Of a DNA stretch of 64,000 bases, positions 17,874 to 26,556 are shown in pieces. The position numbers were made by a program, and so were the translations under genes. Source of the DNA: Collimonas pratensis (GTDB taxonomy: Bacteria; Pseudomonadota; Gammaproteobacteria; Burkholderiales; Burkholderiaceae_D). The stretch spans positions 2,542,001 to 2,606,000 of the forward strand of contig NZ_CP013234.1 of assembly GCF_001584185.1 (NCBI RefSeq), read 5' to 3'. Below the pieces are notes generated by a model. That model saw only the letters and a list, made by a program, of their open reading frames with translations. It ran no database searches and was not told the DNA's origin. The stretch's first letter is position 1. Each line of letters opens with the position of its first letter.

Positions 17874-19178
17874 TCATGACGCTTTTGCCGCTAGCCTGGC
17901 CTGCCGCTTGCGCAGGCCGGTAATGATGTCACGCCCCATGAAATAGTCGGTCAGCCGTTGCTTTTGATGCGGCAGCAGCTGGCTGGAGGCGATCAGGTCG
18001 GGCCAGGCTTGCAGGGCTTTCTTGCAGACCTCGGCAATCACCTGGCGCAGCGGCGGCTCCAGCATGCCGCTGCTGTTGGCGAAGGCACGCAGGGTTTGCG
18101 GCGACAGGAAGGAGCGCTTGCCCTGGCCCTCTGCAAACTTGAGCGCATGGCCGCTGCCGTTCAGGTACACGCTATAGGCCACCACATCGTAGGCAGGTGA
18201 GAATTCGATGCTGCTGTCGGCCAGATAGCGAATGCCGAAATTTTTCAGGTGGGCGTCATAATTGCCGATCAGTTCATTGACGGTAATGCGCCGCAGCAGC
18301 TCATGGCAGGCTGCGGGACCCAGCTCGGGTACGGCTTGCATCACCAGCGCCATGTCGGCGTAGGTGGCGCCGGTATATTTCTTGTCCGGGTCGACGCCGA
18401 GGATCTGGCAGAAATCCTCGACATGCAGCCGTCCCGGCTGGTCACGGTCGAAACGCTGCACCGCCAGGAACTGCTGGCCCGGTTCCGCCGCATAGGGATG
18501 TTCCGCCATGATCGCCGCCAGCGGCTGCAGGCTGGCGTCGCATGCCGTGACGCCGGCGGCGCGCGCCAGTTGCAGCGACAGATGTTCGACTTCCGGCAGG
18601 CGATCGTACTGGGCGGTCGGCAGCTTGCCGATGATGTGGGCATCCTTGTGGCGGGTGCGGCTGACATAGCGGCCGCCTTGCAGGATCAGGGCCAGCTTCG
18701 GCTGCATGCCGGAAATCGAGACGCCGTCGACTAGTGGCGCCGCGATCACGCTTTCCTCGATCGCTTCCTTGTCCTGGGTCACCAGGCGCGTCATCATGGC
18801 GCGCGTCAGCCTGGTCGGGATGGCGCGCACCGCGCCCGGCAGGTCGCGCCCGCAGGCAGCCAGCAGCTCGAAGTGATCGTCTTCCGCACACTGGCGTTCC
18901 AGTGCGATCTGCTTGCGCAACACGCCTTCCGGCAACAGGTTCTGGAAGAAGGCAGGCAGACGCATCTTGCCCGGTGAATTGAAGATTGCCGCCAGCGGAT
19001 TGAGCAGCAGCGCCACGTCCTGTTGCGGCGTGGCGGCGCGCATCGAGAGCGACAGCGTGGGGCGTTGCGGGTCTTGCGCATAGGCGGGATCGACCTGGAA
19101 GCGCACCATGTCGCCATATTGGAACAGGACGCCGGCCAGGCGATCGCCAATGAAAATATCCAGCGCGCTGAGGTTCAT
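17874..19178 (-). CDS. hipA: HipA-family serine/threonine kinase toxin
   Basis: A 434-residue kinase toxin. E. coli HipA phosphorylates glutamyl-tRNA synthetase and causes growth arrest. Seen here: the N-subdomain FNSPGKMRLPAFFQNLLPEG, the Ser loop SISGMQPKLALIL at about residue 150 (region of the autophosphorylated Ser), the IGKLP Lys strand, the catalytic loop GNYDAHLKNFGIRY at about residue 305 (Asp and Asn of the kinase) and SPAYDVVA (metal-binding Asp). All key residues look intact. Its start overlaps the antitoxin stop by 4 bases (ATGA), the usual hipBA arrangement. The target need not be the E. coli one. Confidence 0.93.
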   Translation of the reverse strand: MNLSALDIFIGDRLAGVLFQYGDMVRFQVDPAYAQDPQRPTLSLSMRAATPQQDVALLLNPLAAIFNSPGKMRLPAFFQNLLPEGVLRKQIALERQCAEDDHFELLAACGRDLPGAVRAIPTRLTRAMMTRLVTQDKEAIEESVIAAPLVDGVSISGMQPKLALILQGGRYVSRTRHKDAHIIGKLPTAQYDRLPEVEHLSLQLARAAGVTACDASLQPLAAIMAEHPYAAEPGQQFLAVQRFDRDQPGRLHVEDFCQILGVDPDKKYTGATYADMALVMQAVPELGPAACHELLRRITVNELIGNYDAHLKNFGIRYLADSSIEFSPAYDVVAYSVYLNGSGHALKFAEGQGKRSFLSPQTLRAFANSSGMLEPPLRQVIAEVCKKALQAWPDLIASSQLLPHQKQRLTDYFMGRDIITGLRKRQARLAAKAS

Positions 19179-19471
19179 TTTTTGTTCCCTTGCCTTGCCA
19201 GCGCGGCAGCGACCAGGCTTTGAATTTCGTCTTCGGCAGGCGGTTGCGCGGCAATCGAGGAAGCCATGGCTTTCGGCAGCAGCGCCACTTCCAGCCCCAG
19301 CTGGTCGGCAATAGTCATCAAGGTGCTGAGGCGTGGATCGTTTTTGCCGGAAAGGACGCCGCGGATGGTGACGGCGGTCAGTCCGCTGTCCCTGGCCATG
19401 GCAATAACGGATAGCGCCAGCCGCTGTTTGGCTTGCTGGAGAGTGAAAGAAAGTTCGGCCAGGGTTTTCAT
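19175..19471 (-). CDS. hipB: HipB-like helix-turn-helix antitoxin
   Basis: A 98-residue DNA-binding antitoxin. The helix-turn-helix covers about residues 15-70 (ALSVIAMARDSGLTAVTIRG, then SGKNDPRLSTLMTIADQLGL), an Xre/Cro type fold that would bind the operator array immediately upstream and bind HipA. It precedes hipA with a 4-base overlap. A longer C-terminal tail after the HTH (PPAEDEIQSLVAAALARQ) could contact the toxin. Confidence 0.9.
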   Translation of the reverse strand: MKTLAELSFTLQQAKQRLALSVIAMARDSGLTAVTIRGVLSGKNDPRLSTLMTIADQLGLEVALLPKAMASSIAAQPPAEDEIQSLVAAALARQGNKK

Positions 19472-19485
19472 GGTGATGAGTAAAC

Positions 19486-19575
19486 TATCTTTTAATTGAT
19501 TATGGATAGTATAGTATCTTTTTATAAAAAAGATAGAATAATATCTTTATTTCTTAAAAAGATAGTTAAATATCT
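19486..19575 (-). promoter_or_regulatory. hipBA operator array of TATCT half-sites
   Basis: Six TATCT/AGATA half-sites occur within 90 AT-rich bases directly upstream of hipB, at 19486, 19515, 19531, 19542, 19560 and 19571. The best pair is a perfect inverted repeat with 9-bp arms, TATCTTTTT (19515-19523) and AAAAAGATA (19527-19535), around ATA; a second, nearly perfect pair spans 19542-19564. E. coli HipB uses TATCC-N8-GGATA, so the arrangement fits autorepression by HipB-HipA. The promoter elements must lie within or next to these sites. Confidence 0.75.
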
Positions 19576-19774
19576 TTTTTTGGCGTTGCTCTAAACAATG
19601 ATGTGCGCCATTCATGCACTGTACCGCCGCCGGCCGCAATGCCAGCCGGCTGGCGGAAACCAACTAAGCATCTCCGAAAACCTTCGTTTTGCAAATCGTT
19701 TGAATCGATTAACGTGGCCATCAGAGCGGTAACAGTTCTGGAAACGCCTGATCATTCAATCACCGAGGGAAAGC

Positions 19775-20779
19775 ATGCTTAACAATATTCTGAAACGCCT
19801 GCCGCTGCTGGCTGCCGCTGTTGCTATCACCGCTTCTGCCGGCGCGGCATGGGGCGCTGGCCAGGAAGTCAATATCGCCTATCAAACGGTGGTTGAGCCA
19901 GCCAAGATTGCCCAGGCGGACGGTACTTACGAAAAAGCCAGCGGCTGGAAAATCAACTGGAAAAAATTCGACAGCGGTGCCGATGTGATCACCGCTGTGG
20001 CGTCCGGCGATATCCAGATCGGTTATGTCGGCAGCAGCCCGCTGGCCGCGGCGGCGACGCGTGAACTGCCGATAGAAACCATCCTGATTGCGGCGCAGAT
20101 CGGCCAGGCGGAAGCGCTGGTGGTACGTAACGGCAGCGGCATCGCCAGCGCGCAGGACCTGATCGGTAAAAAAATCGCCGTGCCTTTCGTTTCGACTACC
20201 CATTACAGCCTGCTGGCGGCGCTCAAGCACTGGGGCATTCCAGCTTCCAAGGTGCAAATCCTGAATCTGCGGCCGCAGGAAATCACGGCGGCTTGGCAGC
20301 GCGGCGATATCGATGCCGCCTATGTCTGGGATCCGGCGCTCGGCAAGGTAAAGGAGAGCGGCAAAGTGCTGACCAATTCGGCCGAAGTCGCCAAGTGGGG
20401 CGCGCCGACCTTCGACGCCTGGATCGTGCGCAAGGATTTCGCGCAAAAGCACCCTGATTTCGTCACTGCATTTGTCAAGGTCACCGGCCAGGCCTATGCC
20501 GACTATCGCGCCCATGGCGCGGAATGGAAAGCCGGTTCAACGCAGTTCGAGAAAATTGCCCGTCTGACCGCTGCCAAGCAAAGCGATATTGCCGAACTGC
20601 TGGCCGGCAGCGGCTTTCCGACCCTGAGCGAACAGCAACAGTTGCTCAGCGGCGCGACGGTGCAGGCGCTGGCAGCTACTTCAAGCTTCCTGCAAGAACA
20701 GAAAAAGGTCGAGCGCGTGCTGCCCGACTACCAGCCCTATGTGAATCCGGCATTCGCTAAACAGGCTGCGGCGCAGTAA
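19775..20779 (+). CDS. tauA: Taurine/sulfonate ABC transporter periplasmic binding protein TauA
   Basis: A 334-residue secreted binding protein with a signal peptide ending near AGAAWGAG. The family pattern is clear: VNIAYQTVVEPAKIAQADG at the mature N-terminus, SGDIQIGYVGSSPLAAAATR at about residue 83, and WQRGDIDAAYVWDPALGK at about residue 180. These match TauA rather than the related SsuA. It starts the tauABC operon; tauB follows after a 9-bp gap with an AAGGA site. About 300 bases upstream carry the hip operators on one side and no recognised CysB/Cbl site on the other. No taurine dioxygenase gene (tauD) is in the window. Confidence 0.9.
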   Translation: MLNNILKRLPLLAAAVAITASAGAAWGAGQEVNIAYQTVVEPAKIAQADGTYEKASGWKINWKKFDSGADVITAVASGDIQIGYVGSSPLAAAATRELPIETILIAAQIGQAEALVVRNGSGIASAQDLIGKKIAVPFVSTTHYSLLAALKHWGIPASKVQILNLRPQEITAAWQRGDIDAAYVWDPALGKVKESGKVLTNSAEVAKWGAPTFDAWIVRKDFAQKHPDFVTAFVKVTGQAYADYRAHGAEWKAGSTQFEKIARLTAAKQSDIAELLAGSGFPTLSEQQQLLSGATVQALAATSSFLQEQKKVERVLPDYQPYVNPAFAKQAAAQ

Positions 20780-20788
20780 GGAAACGAC

Positions 20789-21580
20789 ATGATCCGTTTG
20801 CAAGCAGTCAGCGTGACTTATCCGTCGGCGGCGCGGCCAGTCTTGCGCGATCTTTCGCTGGATTTGCATGATGGCCGCTTTACCGTGGTGATCGGCGCCT
20901 CCGGCTGCGGCAAGACTACCTTGCTTAACTTGATTGCCGGTTTCCTGCAGCCGACTGCAGGCAGCGCCAGCATCGACGGCCTGCCGATCACCGGTCCCGG
21001 CGCCGAACGCGGCGTGGTGTTCCAAAGCGACGCCTTGCTGCCTTGGCAGAACGTGCAGGAAAACGTCGCCTTCGGCCTGCGCCTGGCTGGGCAATCGCCG
21101 CAGCAGCGCCAGGCCAAGGCGCGCGAATACCTTGCGCTCACCGGTTTGCAGGACTATGCCGACGCCGCCATCTGGGAATTGTCCGGCGGCATGCGCCAGC
21201 GCGTCAGCCTGGCGCGCGCGCTGGCGGTCGATCCGCGTTTCCTGCTGCTGGACGAGCCGCTGGGTGCGCTGGATGCCTTGACCCGCGAACAGATGCAAGA
21301 GCATTTGCTGCAGGTATGGAAAACCACCGGCAAAGGCATTTTCATGATTACCCATAGCGTCGAGGAAGCCCTGTTCCTGGCGACCGACCTGGTGCTGCTG
21401 CGGGCGCGCCCGGGACGGGTCGCCAGCGTGCGCCGGCTGCATTTCGGCGAGCGCTTCGCCGCCGGCGAATCGGCCCGCAGCATCAAGTCCGATCCGCGTT
21501 TTGTCAGCCTGCGCGAAGAAATCCTGGAGCAGCTGTTGCATCCGCAGGCAGATGACGTATCAGAGGAAGCCTATTCATGA
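20789..21580 (+). CDS. tauB: Taurine ABC transporter ATP-binding protein TauB
   Basis: A 263-residue ABC ATPase. Walker A is GASGCGKTT at about residue 38, the Q-loop FQSDALLPW, the signature LSGGMRQRVSLARAL at about 133, Walker B FLLLDEPLGALDA at about 153, and the switch His in MITHSVEEAL. All catalytic elements are intact. It would power TauC, with which it overlaps by 4 bases. Confidence 0.93.
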   Translation: MIRLQAVSVTYPSAARPVLRDLSLDLHDGRFTVVIGASGCGKTTLLNLIAGFLQPTAGSASIDGLPITGPGAERGVVFQSDALLPWQNVQENVAFGLRLAGQSPQQRQAKAREYLALTGLQDYADAAIWELSGGMRQRVSLARALAVDPRFLLLDEPLGALDALTREQMQEHLLQVWKTTGKGIFMITHSVEEALFLATDLVLLRARPGRVASVRRLHFGERFAAGESARSIKSDPRFVSLREEILEQLLHPQADDVSEEAYS

Positions 21581-22476
21581 GCGAGTTGTCCGTTACCCTG
21601 GCGCCGCTTGAGCTGCCGCACGATCCGGTGGCGCAAATGCTGGCGCCGTATCCGGCCGCCTGGCAAGCGGGTCGCCACAGTCCAGTGGCGGCCAGGCCGC
21701 GTACCGGGTTTGTCATCTCCGACCGCGCCATTACGTTGCTGACCGCGCTGGGCCTGCTCGCGCTCTGGTGGCTGGTCAGCGCGCTGGCGCTGGTGCCGCC
21801 GCTGTTCCTGCCGTCGCCGCTGGCAGTGCTGCAGAAATTCAAGGCGGTGGCGCTCGACGGTTTTGTCGATGCTACCTTGTGGCAGCACGCGGCAACCAGT
21901 GTCGCCCGCGTGTTTGCGGCATTGCTGCTGGCGATCGCCAGCGCGGTGCCGGTCGGCATCCTGATCGGGCTGAACCGGCGCGCCAGGGCAGTGTTCGATC
22001 CGCTCATCGAATTCTACCGGCCGATCCCGCCGCTGGCTTACCTGCCGCTGATCGTGATCTGGTTTGGCATCGGCGAACTGTCGAAAGTGCTGCTGATCTA
22101 TCTGGCGATCTTTGCGCCGCTGGCGATCGCGACTTTGCATGGCGTGCGCCGGGTCGAGCAGAACCGCCTGCGGGCGGCGCAGACGCTGGGCGCTACGCGC
22201 TGGCAGCTGGTGCGTTATGTGATCCTGCCGTCGGCCGTGCCAGACATCCTGACCGGCGTCCGTATCGGCCTGGGCGTGGGCTGGTCGACTCTGGTGGCGG
22301 CAGAGTTGATCGCCGCTACCCGCGGGCTAGGCTTCATGATCCAGTCGGCGGCGCAGTTCCTGGTGACCGACGTCGTCATCATGGGCATCTTGGTGATCGC
22401 CCTGATTGCCTCGAGCTTCGAATATGGCTTGCGCTGGCTGCAACGCAAATACGTGCCTTGGGAAGGGCGCGCATAG
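21577..22476 (+). CDS. tauC: Taurine ABC transporter permease TauC
   Basis: A 299-residue inner-membrane permease of the BPD superfamily. A cytoplasmic N-terminal extension of about 45 residues precedes helices starting at ALGLLALWWLVSAL. The EAA coupling loop is visible as RRVEQNRLRAAQTLGATRWQ at about residue 190, ahead of VILPSAVPDILTGVRIGLG. It is the last gene of the operon; a GC-rich hairpin lies four bases after its stop. Confidence 0.92.
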   Translation: MSELSVTLAPLELPHDPVAQMLAPYPAAWQAGRHSPVAARPRTGFVISDRAITLLTALGLLALWWLVSALALVPPLFLPSPLAVLQKFKAVALDGFVDATLWQHAATSVARVFAALLLAIASAVPVGILIGLNRRARAVFDPLIEFYRPIPPLAYLPLIVIWFGIGELSKVLLIYLAIFAPLAIATLHGVRRVEQNRLRAAQTLGATRWQLVRYVILPSAVPDILTGVRIGLGVGWSTLVAAELIAATRGLGFMIQSAAQFLVTDVVIMGILVIALIASSFEYGLRWLQRKYVPWEGRA

Positions 22477-22480
22477 ACAC

Positions 22481-22500
22481 GGGCCGGTTTTTGCCGGCCC
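22481..22500. terminator. Hairpin between tauC and the convergent SDR gene
   Basis: GGGCCGG (22481-22487) and CCGGCCC (22494-22500) are exact complements around a TTTTTG loop. The T-run after it is poor (TCGTTTCC), so strength is uncertain, but the location between two convergent stops supports a shared terminator. Confidence 0.6.
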
Positions 22501-22512
22501 TCGTTTCCATTC

Positions 22513-23247
22513 CTAGTGTGGACTGGCGGTAGGGCGCACCACGATTTCGCTGAGGTCGACGTCGGCCGGCTGTTCGATGGCGAATAGAACTGTGCGCGCC
22601 ACCGCTTCGGCGGAAATCGCAATCTTGCGGTAGGTTTGCATGTTCAGCCTGGCGTCGGGGTCGCTGATGCTGTCGGCCAGTTCGGATTCGGTGACGCCGG
22701 GCGAGATCACGGTGACCCGGATATTGCTCACCTCTTGGCGCAAGCCGTCGGAAATCGCCCGTACCGCAAACTTGGTGGCGCTATATACCGCCGCAGTGGG
22801 CACTACCCGATGGCCACCGACCGAAGCCACGTTGATGATCTGGCCGCTGCCCTGAGCCTGCATCACCGGCAACGCCGCAGCGATGCCGTACAGTACGCCC
22901 TTGATGTTGACATCCACCATGCGCTCCCATTCATCCACCTTCAACTGCTCCAGCGTCGACAGCGGCATGACGCCGGCATTGTTGACGATGACGTCGACCC
23001 GGCCGAAGCGGCTTTTGGCGAGCGCCACGATATCCTCAAGCTGGCTGCGCTTGGTGACATCCAGGGCTTGATATTCTGCTACTCCGCCGGCCGTGCGGAT
23101 CAATCCCGCCAAGGTTTCCAGGCGCTCGGTGCGGCGCGCACCCAGCACTACCCGGGCGCCATGCGCCGCCAGAATGCGGGCGGTGGCTTCGCCGATGCCG
23201 CTGCTGGCGCCGGTGATGATGACAACCTTATCTTTAATTCCAGACAT
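22513..23247 (-). CDS. Short-chain dehydrogenase/reductase (SDR family)
   Basis: A 244-residue classical SDR oxidoreductase. It has the NADP-binding TGASSGIGEATARI at about residue 11, the Arg-rich GARRTERLE preferring NADP(H), NNAGVMPLS at about 90, and the catalytic Ser/YSATK at about 155-159. The start at 23247 has AAGGAG seven bases upstream; the open frame extends further but without support. It is divergent from an AraC-type regulator about 200 bp away, a common pair in which the regulator controls the reductase. Substrate unknown. Confidence 0.9.
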   Translation of the reverse strand: MSGIKDKVVIITGASSGIGEATARILAAHGARVVLGARRTERLETLAGLIRTAGGVAEYQALDVTKRSQLEDIVALAKSRFGRVDVIVNNAGVMPLSTLEQLKVDEWERMVDVNIKGVLYGIAAALPVMQAQGSGQIINVASVGGHRVVPTAAVYSATKFAVRAISDGLRQEVSNIRVTVISPGVTESELADSISDPDARLNMQTYRKIAISAEAVARTVLFAIEQPADVDLSEIVVRPTASPH

Positions 23248-23441
23248 GCGTTTCTCCTTGTGGTCCCGGACCGGAAGCGCCGGGCATGCCAGCACTGTAG
23301 GACGTGGCGAGCGGACGGAGATAGCAGGATCCACGCGACTTCTTGCACGATCCTCCAGATCTTGGCGCAGGCTGCGACATGCCCGAGGGAAAAATAGTAG
23401 ACTCGGCCTAATCCTGTAAATGGCAGAAAATGAGGCAGAAA

Positions 23442-24386
23442 ATGGCAGAATCAGAAGCAATCTCGGCAGAGCGCGCGGTGTCTTTGCAGCAAGCCGAACT
23501 GGCGCGCCTGATTGCGCAATACGCCGCCACCGACGGCGTGCACCAGACCGCGATCGCGCCGCTCAACGTGGTGCGCATGTCGCAACCCTCGGTGCCGACG
23601 CACTCCTTGCACAAGCCGGCCTTGTGCATCATCGCCCAGGGCCAGAAGCGGGCGATGCTGGTCGATGAAGTGTATGTCTACAACTCCGCCAGCTATCTGG
23701 TGGTATCGGTCGACCTGCCGGTATCGGGCCAGGTCACGCAAGCCTCGCCGGAGTTGCCGTACTTGTGCATGCGGCTGGATCTTGATCCGAAAGAAATCGG
23801 CGAGCTGATCATGGCCACCGAACGTCGCGCCAAGAAGAACGACTCGCCGGCGCGCGGCATGTTTGTCAGCAAAGCCACCACCAGTTTGCTGGATGCGGTA
23901 TTGCGCCTGATGCAATTGTTGGCGGCGCCTCAGGATATCCCGGTGCTGGCGCCGCTGGCGATGCGCGAAATCCTGTACCGGCTGTTGCAGGAGGAGCAGG
24001 GCGGCATGCTGCAGCAGATTGCCATGTCCGATAGCCAGGCGCAGCATGTGGTCAAGGCCATCGAACTGATCAAGCGCGATTACCGGCTACCGCTGCGCAT
24101 CGAGAATCTGGCGCGCGAGGCCAACATGAGCTCGTCCTCGCTGCACCACCATTTCAAGGCAGTGACGGCTATGACGCCCTTGCAGTACCAGAAACAGCTG
24201 CGGCTGCAAGAAGCGCGCCGCCTGCTGTTTACCGAGGTCGGCGATGCCGCTACTGCCGGTCATCTGGTCGGCTATGAAAGTCCGTCGCAGTTCAGCCGAG
24301 AGTACAACCGCATGTTTGGCGCCCCGCCGGCGCGCGACGCTGCGCGCTTGCGTAGCGTCGGGCAGGCTACGGTCAGCGCGGTGTAG
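23442..24386 (+). CDS. AraC-family transcriptional regulator
   Basis: A 314-residue regulator with an AraC_N-type N-terminal domain (THSLHKPALCIIAQGQKRAM at about residue 55, PYLCMRLDLDP at about 110) and a C-terminal AraC double helix-turn-helix (LAREANMSSSSLHHHFKAVT at about 225 and VGYESPSQFSREYNRMFG at about 280). The ATG at 23442 follows GAGG by six bases; an in-frame ATG at 23430 is possible. Divergent from the SDR gene, which is its most likely target. Confidence 0.9.
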   Translation: MAESEAISAERAVSLQQAELARLIAQYAATDGVHQTAIAPLNVVRMSQPSVPTHSLHKPALCIIAQGQKRAMLVDEVYVYNSASYLVVSVDLPVSGQVTQASPELPYLCMRLDLDPKEIGELIMATERRAKKNDSPARGMFVSKATTSLLDAVLRLMQLLAAPQDIPVLAPLAMREILYRLLQEEQGGMLQQIAMSDSQAQHVVKAIELIKRDYRLPLRIENLAREANMSSSSLHHHFKAVTAMTPLQYQKQLRLQEARRLLFTEVGDAATAGHLVGYESPSQFSREYNRMFGAPPARDAARLRSVGQATVSAV

Positions 24387-24398
24387 CCCTCGGCCAGC

Positions 24399-25583
24399 TT
24401 ATTCGGCGTGGCTGGCGGCATGCTGGCCGCGGCGCGACACGCTTTCCTGTATCGCGGCCGCGATCAGTATGACCGTGGTCAGGCCGGAAATCATCAGCTG
24501 GTCGGTGAGGTAGGCGAACGGAATCAGGACCGCCAGCAATCCTAGCCCGATCATGTGGGAAAACGGAAAGCGCCGATAGACTACCGTCTTGTAGATGCCG
24601 TTGCCCAGCAGGTAAACCATCGGACCGCCGATCAGTACGGCCAGCGATTTGGTGTCGATATGGCCTGCCGGATGGGCGATCGCCAGCTCGTTGCCGACCG
24701 CCGTAATGATCACGCCGGCGACGATGATCACATGGGTGTAATGGAAGTAGGCGCCGATGCGGCCCGGATCGTTGGAGTTGACGATGGCTTCGGTGCCGGC
24801 CTGGCTGCTGGTGTCGAAGTAGATCCACCACATCGCCAGGCTGCCGAGGAAGGCGACCAGGAAGGCAATCAGGATCGGCGTTTCCCAGCTGGCCATGTGG
24901 CCGATGGTGGCGCCGGTCACCAGGATCGATTCGCCTAGCGCCACGATGACGAATAACTGGCAGCGCTCGGCCATATGACCGCCTTCAATGGTCCATTCCT
25001 GTGTCTTTGAGCGGCCCATGCCGGGCAGCCACAGGCCGATCATCGGCGAAAAATATTCGCAGGCCACCGCCGCTATCCAGAACAGCAGCCGGTATTCGGC
25101 GCTGGACCAGCCGCCGGCAATCCACAGCGCACCCGAGATGCACAGCCAGCCCAGCATGCGCTGGAAATTTTTGCTGAGAGCGTGGCTGGATCCCAAGTGA
25201 AATACCACGAACAGTGTGCGGCCGATCTGCATGACGGCATAGCACACCGCAAAAATCATCCCGCGCTCGCCAAAGGCGTCCGGCAGCACCGCTGACATGA
25301 CCAGACCCACCAGCATGACGGCAAACAGCATCAGGCGGATCGGCAAGGTGTCGGGATCGAACCAGTTGGTCACCCAGCAGGTATATTGCCACACCAGCCA
25401 GACTGCAAACCACAGCACCAGCGTTTGCAGGGCGCCTAGCGGCGTGAGGTTTTCGAGCAGGTGATGGGAGAGCTGGGTGACGGCAAAGACATACACCAGA
25501 TCAAAGAACAGTTCGACCGACAGCACCTTGGCCTCATGGCCGTCGCGCGCCCGCAGCAAGTTGGCTTTACCCCAGATACTCAT
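24399..25583 (-). CDS. Low-temperature requirement protein A (LtrA) family membrane protein
   Basis: A 394-residue polytopic membrane protein with roughly ten hydrophobic segments. The family start is evident: VLSVELFFDLVYVFAVTQLSHHLLE at about residue 20, followed by WLVWQYTCWVTNWFDPD and, mid-protein, ALGESILVTGATIG at about 215. LtrA was named from a Listeria cold-growth mutant; its biochemical role is not known. It is convergent with the AraC gene (12-bp gap). Confidence 0.85.
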   Translation of the reverse strand: MSIWGKANLLRARDGHEAKVLSVELFFDLVYVFAVTQLSHHLLENLTPLGALQTLVLWFAVWLVWQYTCWVTNWFDPDTLPIRLMLFAVMLVGLVMSAVLPDAFGERGMIFAVCYAVMQIGRTLFVVFHLGSSHALSKNFQRMLGWLCISGALWIAGGWSSAEYRLLFWIAAVACEYFSPMIGLWLPGMGRSKTQEWTIEGGHMAERCQLFVIVALGESILVTGATIGHMASWETPILIAFLVAFLGSLAMWWIYFDTSSQAGTEAIVNSNDPGRIGAYFHYTHVIIVAGVIITAVGNELAIAHPAGHIDTKSLAVLIGGPMVYLLGNGIYKTVVYRRFPFSHMIGLGLLAVLIPFAYLTDQLMISGLTTVILIAAAIQESVSRRGQHAASHAE

Positions 25584-25680
25584 CGCTATTTCCCTTTATT
25601 GCCAGGCGCCGGCGCCAGCTTTCGTCATGCACAATAAAGGATGCTTCCGCCATGTGTCAATTGCCGCGGAGCGCTGCGGA

Positions 25681-26355
25681 TCAAGCCTCGCTCAGCGCCG
25701 ATTGTGCACTGCGCGTGCTGTGCCAGTGCACCGGCTCCGGCGCGCGTGCACTTGGCTGGCTGTGCAGGAAAGGTTGTTCGCCGGCCAGGATGGGCGGGCT
25801 TTTCTGTACTTCGATCAGGCAGGCGAACAGGGCGTGGCCGTCCACCTTCATCGGCGGCGCCAGGCGCTGGATGATAAAGCCGCCGCGGCGCAGCCAGCGT
25901 TCCATCCCAATCGGCGAAACCGTGACCAGGCGCTTGGCGCCGAGCCGGGCAGCGCAGGCAATCGAAGCCTGCAGCAGTTTGACGGCGATCGATGACGAGA
26001 CCTGGTCCAGCGCAGTGTCGCTCTTCTTGTTGAAATCCATGGCGGCAAACCGCGACAGCTCCCAGATTTCAGGATGGCATGGCGGCGCGGCGCCTTTCAA
26101 CAGCTGCGGAAACACTTCGCTCAGCAGGTATGGCTGGCGGGTCGGCAGCAGGCGGCCGCAGCCGATGACTGCGCCGTCCTCGTCCTGGGCGACGACGTAA
26201 ATGGTGCCGGCATGATCAAACTGATCCAGCTCGATACCTTCTTCGGTATCCAGCTCCCAGCCCAGGGTTTCGACGAAGACCTTGTGACGGTAGCTGCATA
26301 CTTTCGCAAAAAGCTCATCTGACAGTTCGCTGGCGGCCCCGGAAATGACTTTCAT
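25681..26355 (-). CDS. luxI: Acyl-homoserine-lactone synthase (LuxI family)
   Basis: A 224-residue autoinducer synthase that makes an N-acyl-homoserine lactone from SAM and an acyl-ACP. The conserved LuxI residues are visible: YRHKVFVETLGWEL (Arg, Phe and Trp) at about residue 22, ELDQFD at about 42, GCGRLLPT at about 66 and WELSRFAAMD at about 98. It resembles the SolI-type synthases of Ralstonia. The C-terminus has some 20 extra residues (SQPSARAPEPVHWHSTR) beyond the usual end. A GGAAG site precedes the start, and a lux box lies 62 bp upstream. luxR is upstream on the same strand but separated by a terminator. Confidence 0.94.
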   Translation of the reverse strand: MKVISGAASELSDELFAKVCSYRHKVFVETLGWELDTEEGIELDQFDHAGTIYVVAQDEDGAVIGCGRLLPTRQPYLLSEVFPQLLKGAAPPCHPEIWELSRFAAMDFNKKSDTALDQVSSSIAVKLLQASIACAARLGAKRLVTVSPIGMERWLRRGGFIIQRLAPPMKVDGHALFACLIEVQKSPPILAGEQPFLHSQPSARAPEPVHWHSTRSAQSALSEA

Positions 26356-26417
26356 CGCTGACTTCCTTCACGAAAATATATATTTATTAATTTTGAGATG
26401 CCGGAGGGGCTCGGCGT

Positions 26418-26437
26418 AACTGTAAAGGTTTACAGTT
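26418..26437 (-). promoter_or_regulatory. lux box upstream of luxI
   Basis: AACTGTAAAGGTTTACAGTT is a perfect 20-bp palindrome, the length and form of LuxR-family binding sites (consensus close to ACCTGTAGGATCGTACAGGT). It lies 62 bp before the luxI start, with an AT-rich candidate -10 region (TTAATAAATAT on the minus strand) about 25 bases downstream, consistent with activation and positive feedback by the LuxR at 26557-27267. Confidence 0.85.
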
Positions 26438-26502
26438 GCGCGAATCGGCAATTGCGAGGCAGGTACGCGCCGCTTTGCCTGTGCGTGCTGGCCCGGCAGA
26501 CG

Positions 26503-26527
26503 AAAAAAATCCGGCCGGGGCCGGATT
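26503..26527 (-). terminator. Intrinsic terminator of luxR
   Basis: AATCCGGCC (26508-26516) and GGCCGGATT (26519-26527) are exact complements; on the minus strand the stem is followed by a run of seven T residues (complement of 26503-26509). It sits 29 bases after the luxR stop and before the lux box, so luxR and luxI are separate transcripts. Confidence 0.88.
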
Positions 26528-26556
26528 GGGTCAGGACGCAGTTGCCGCGCCCGCGG

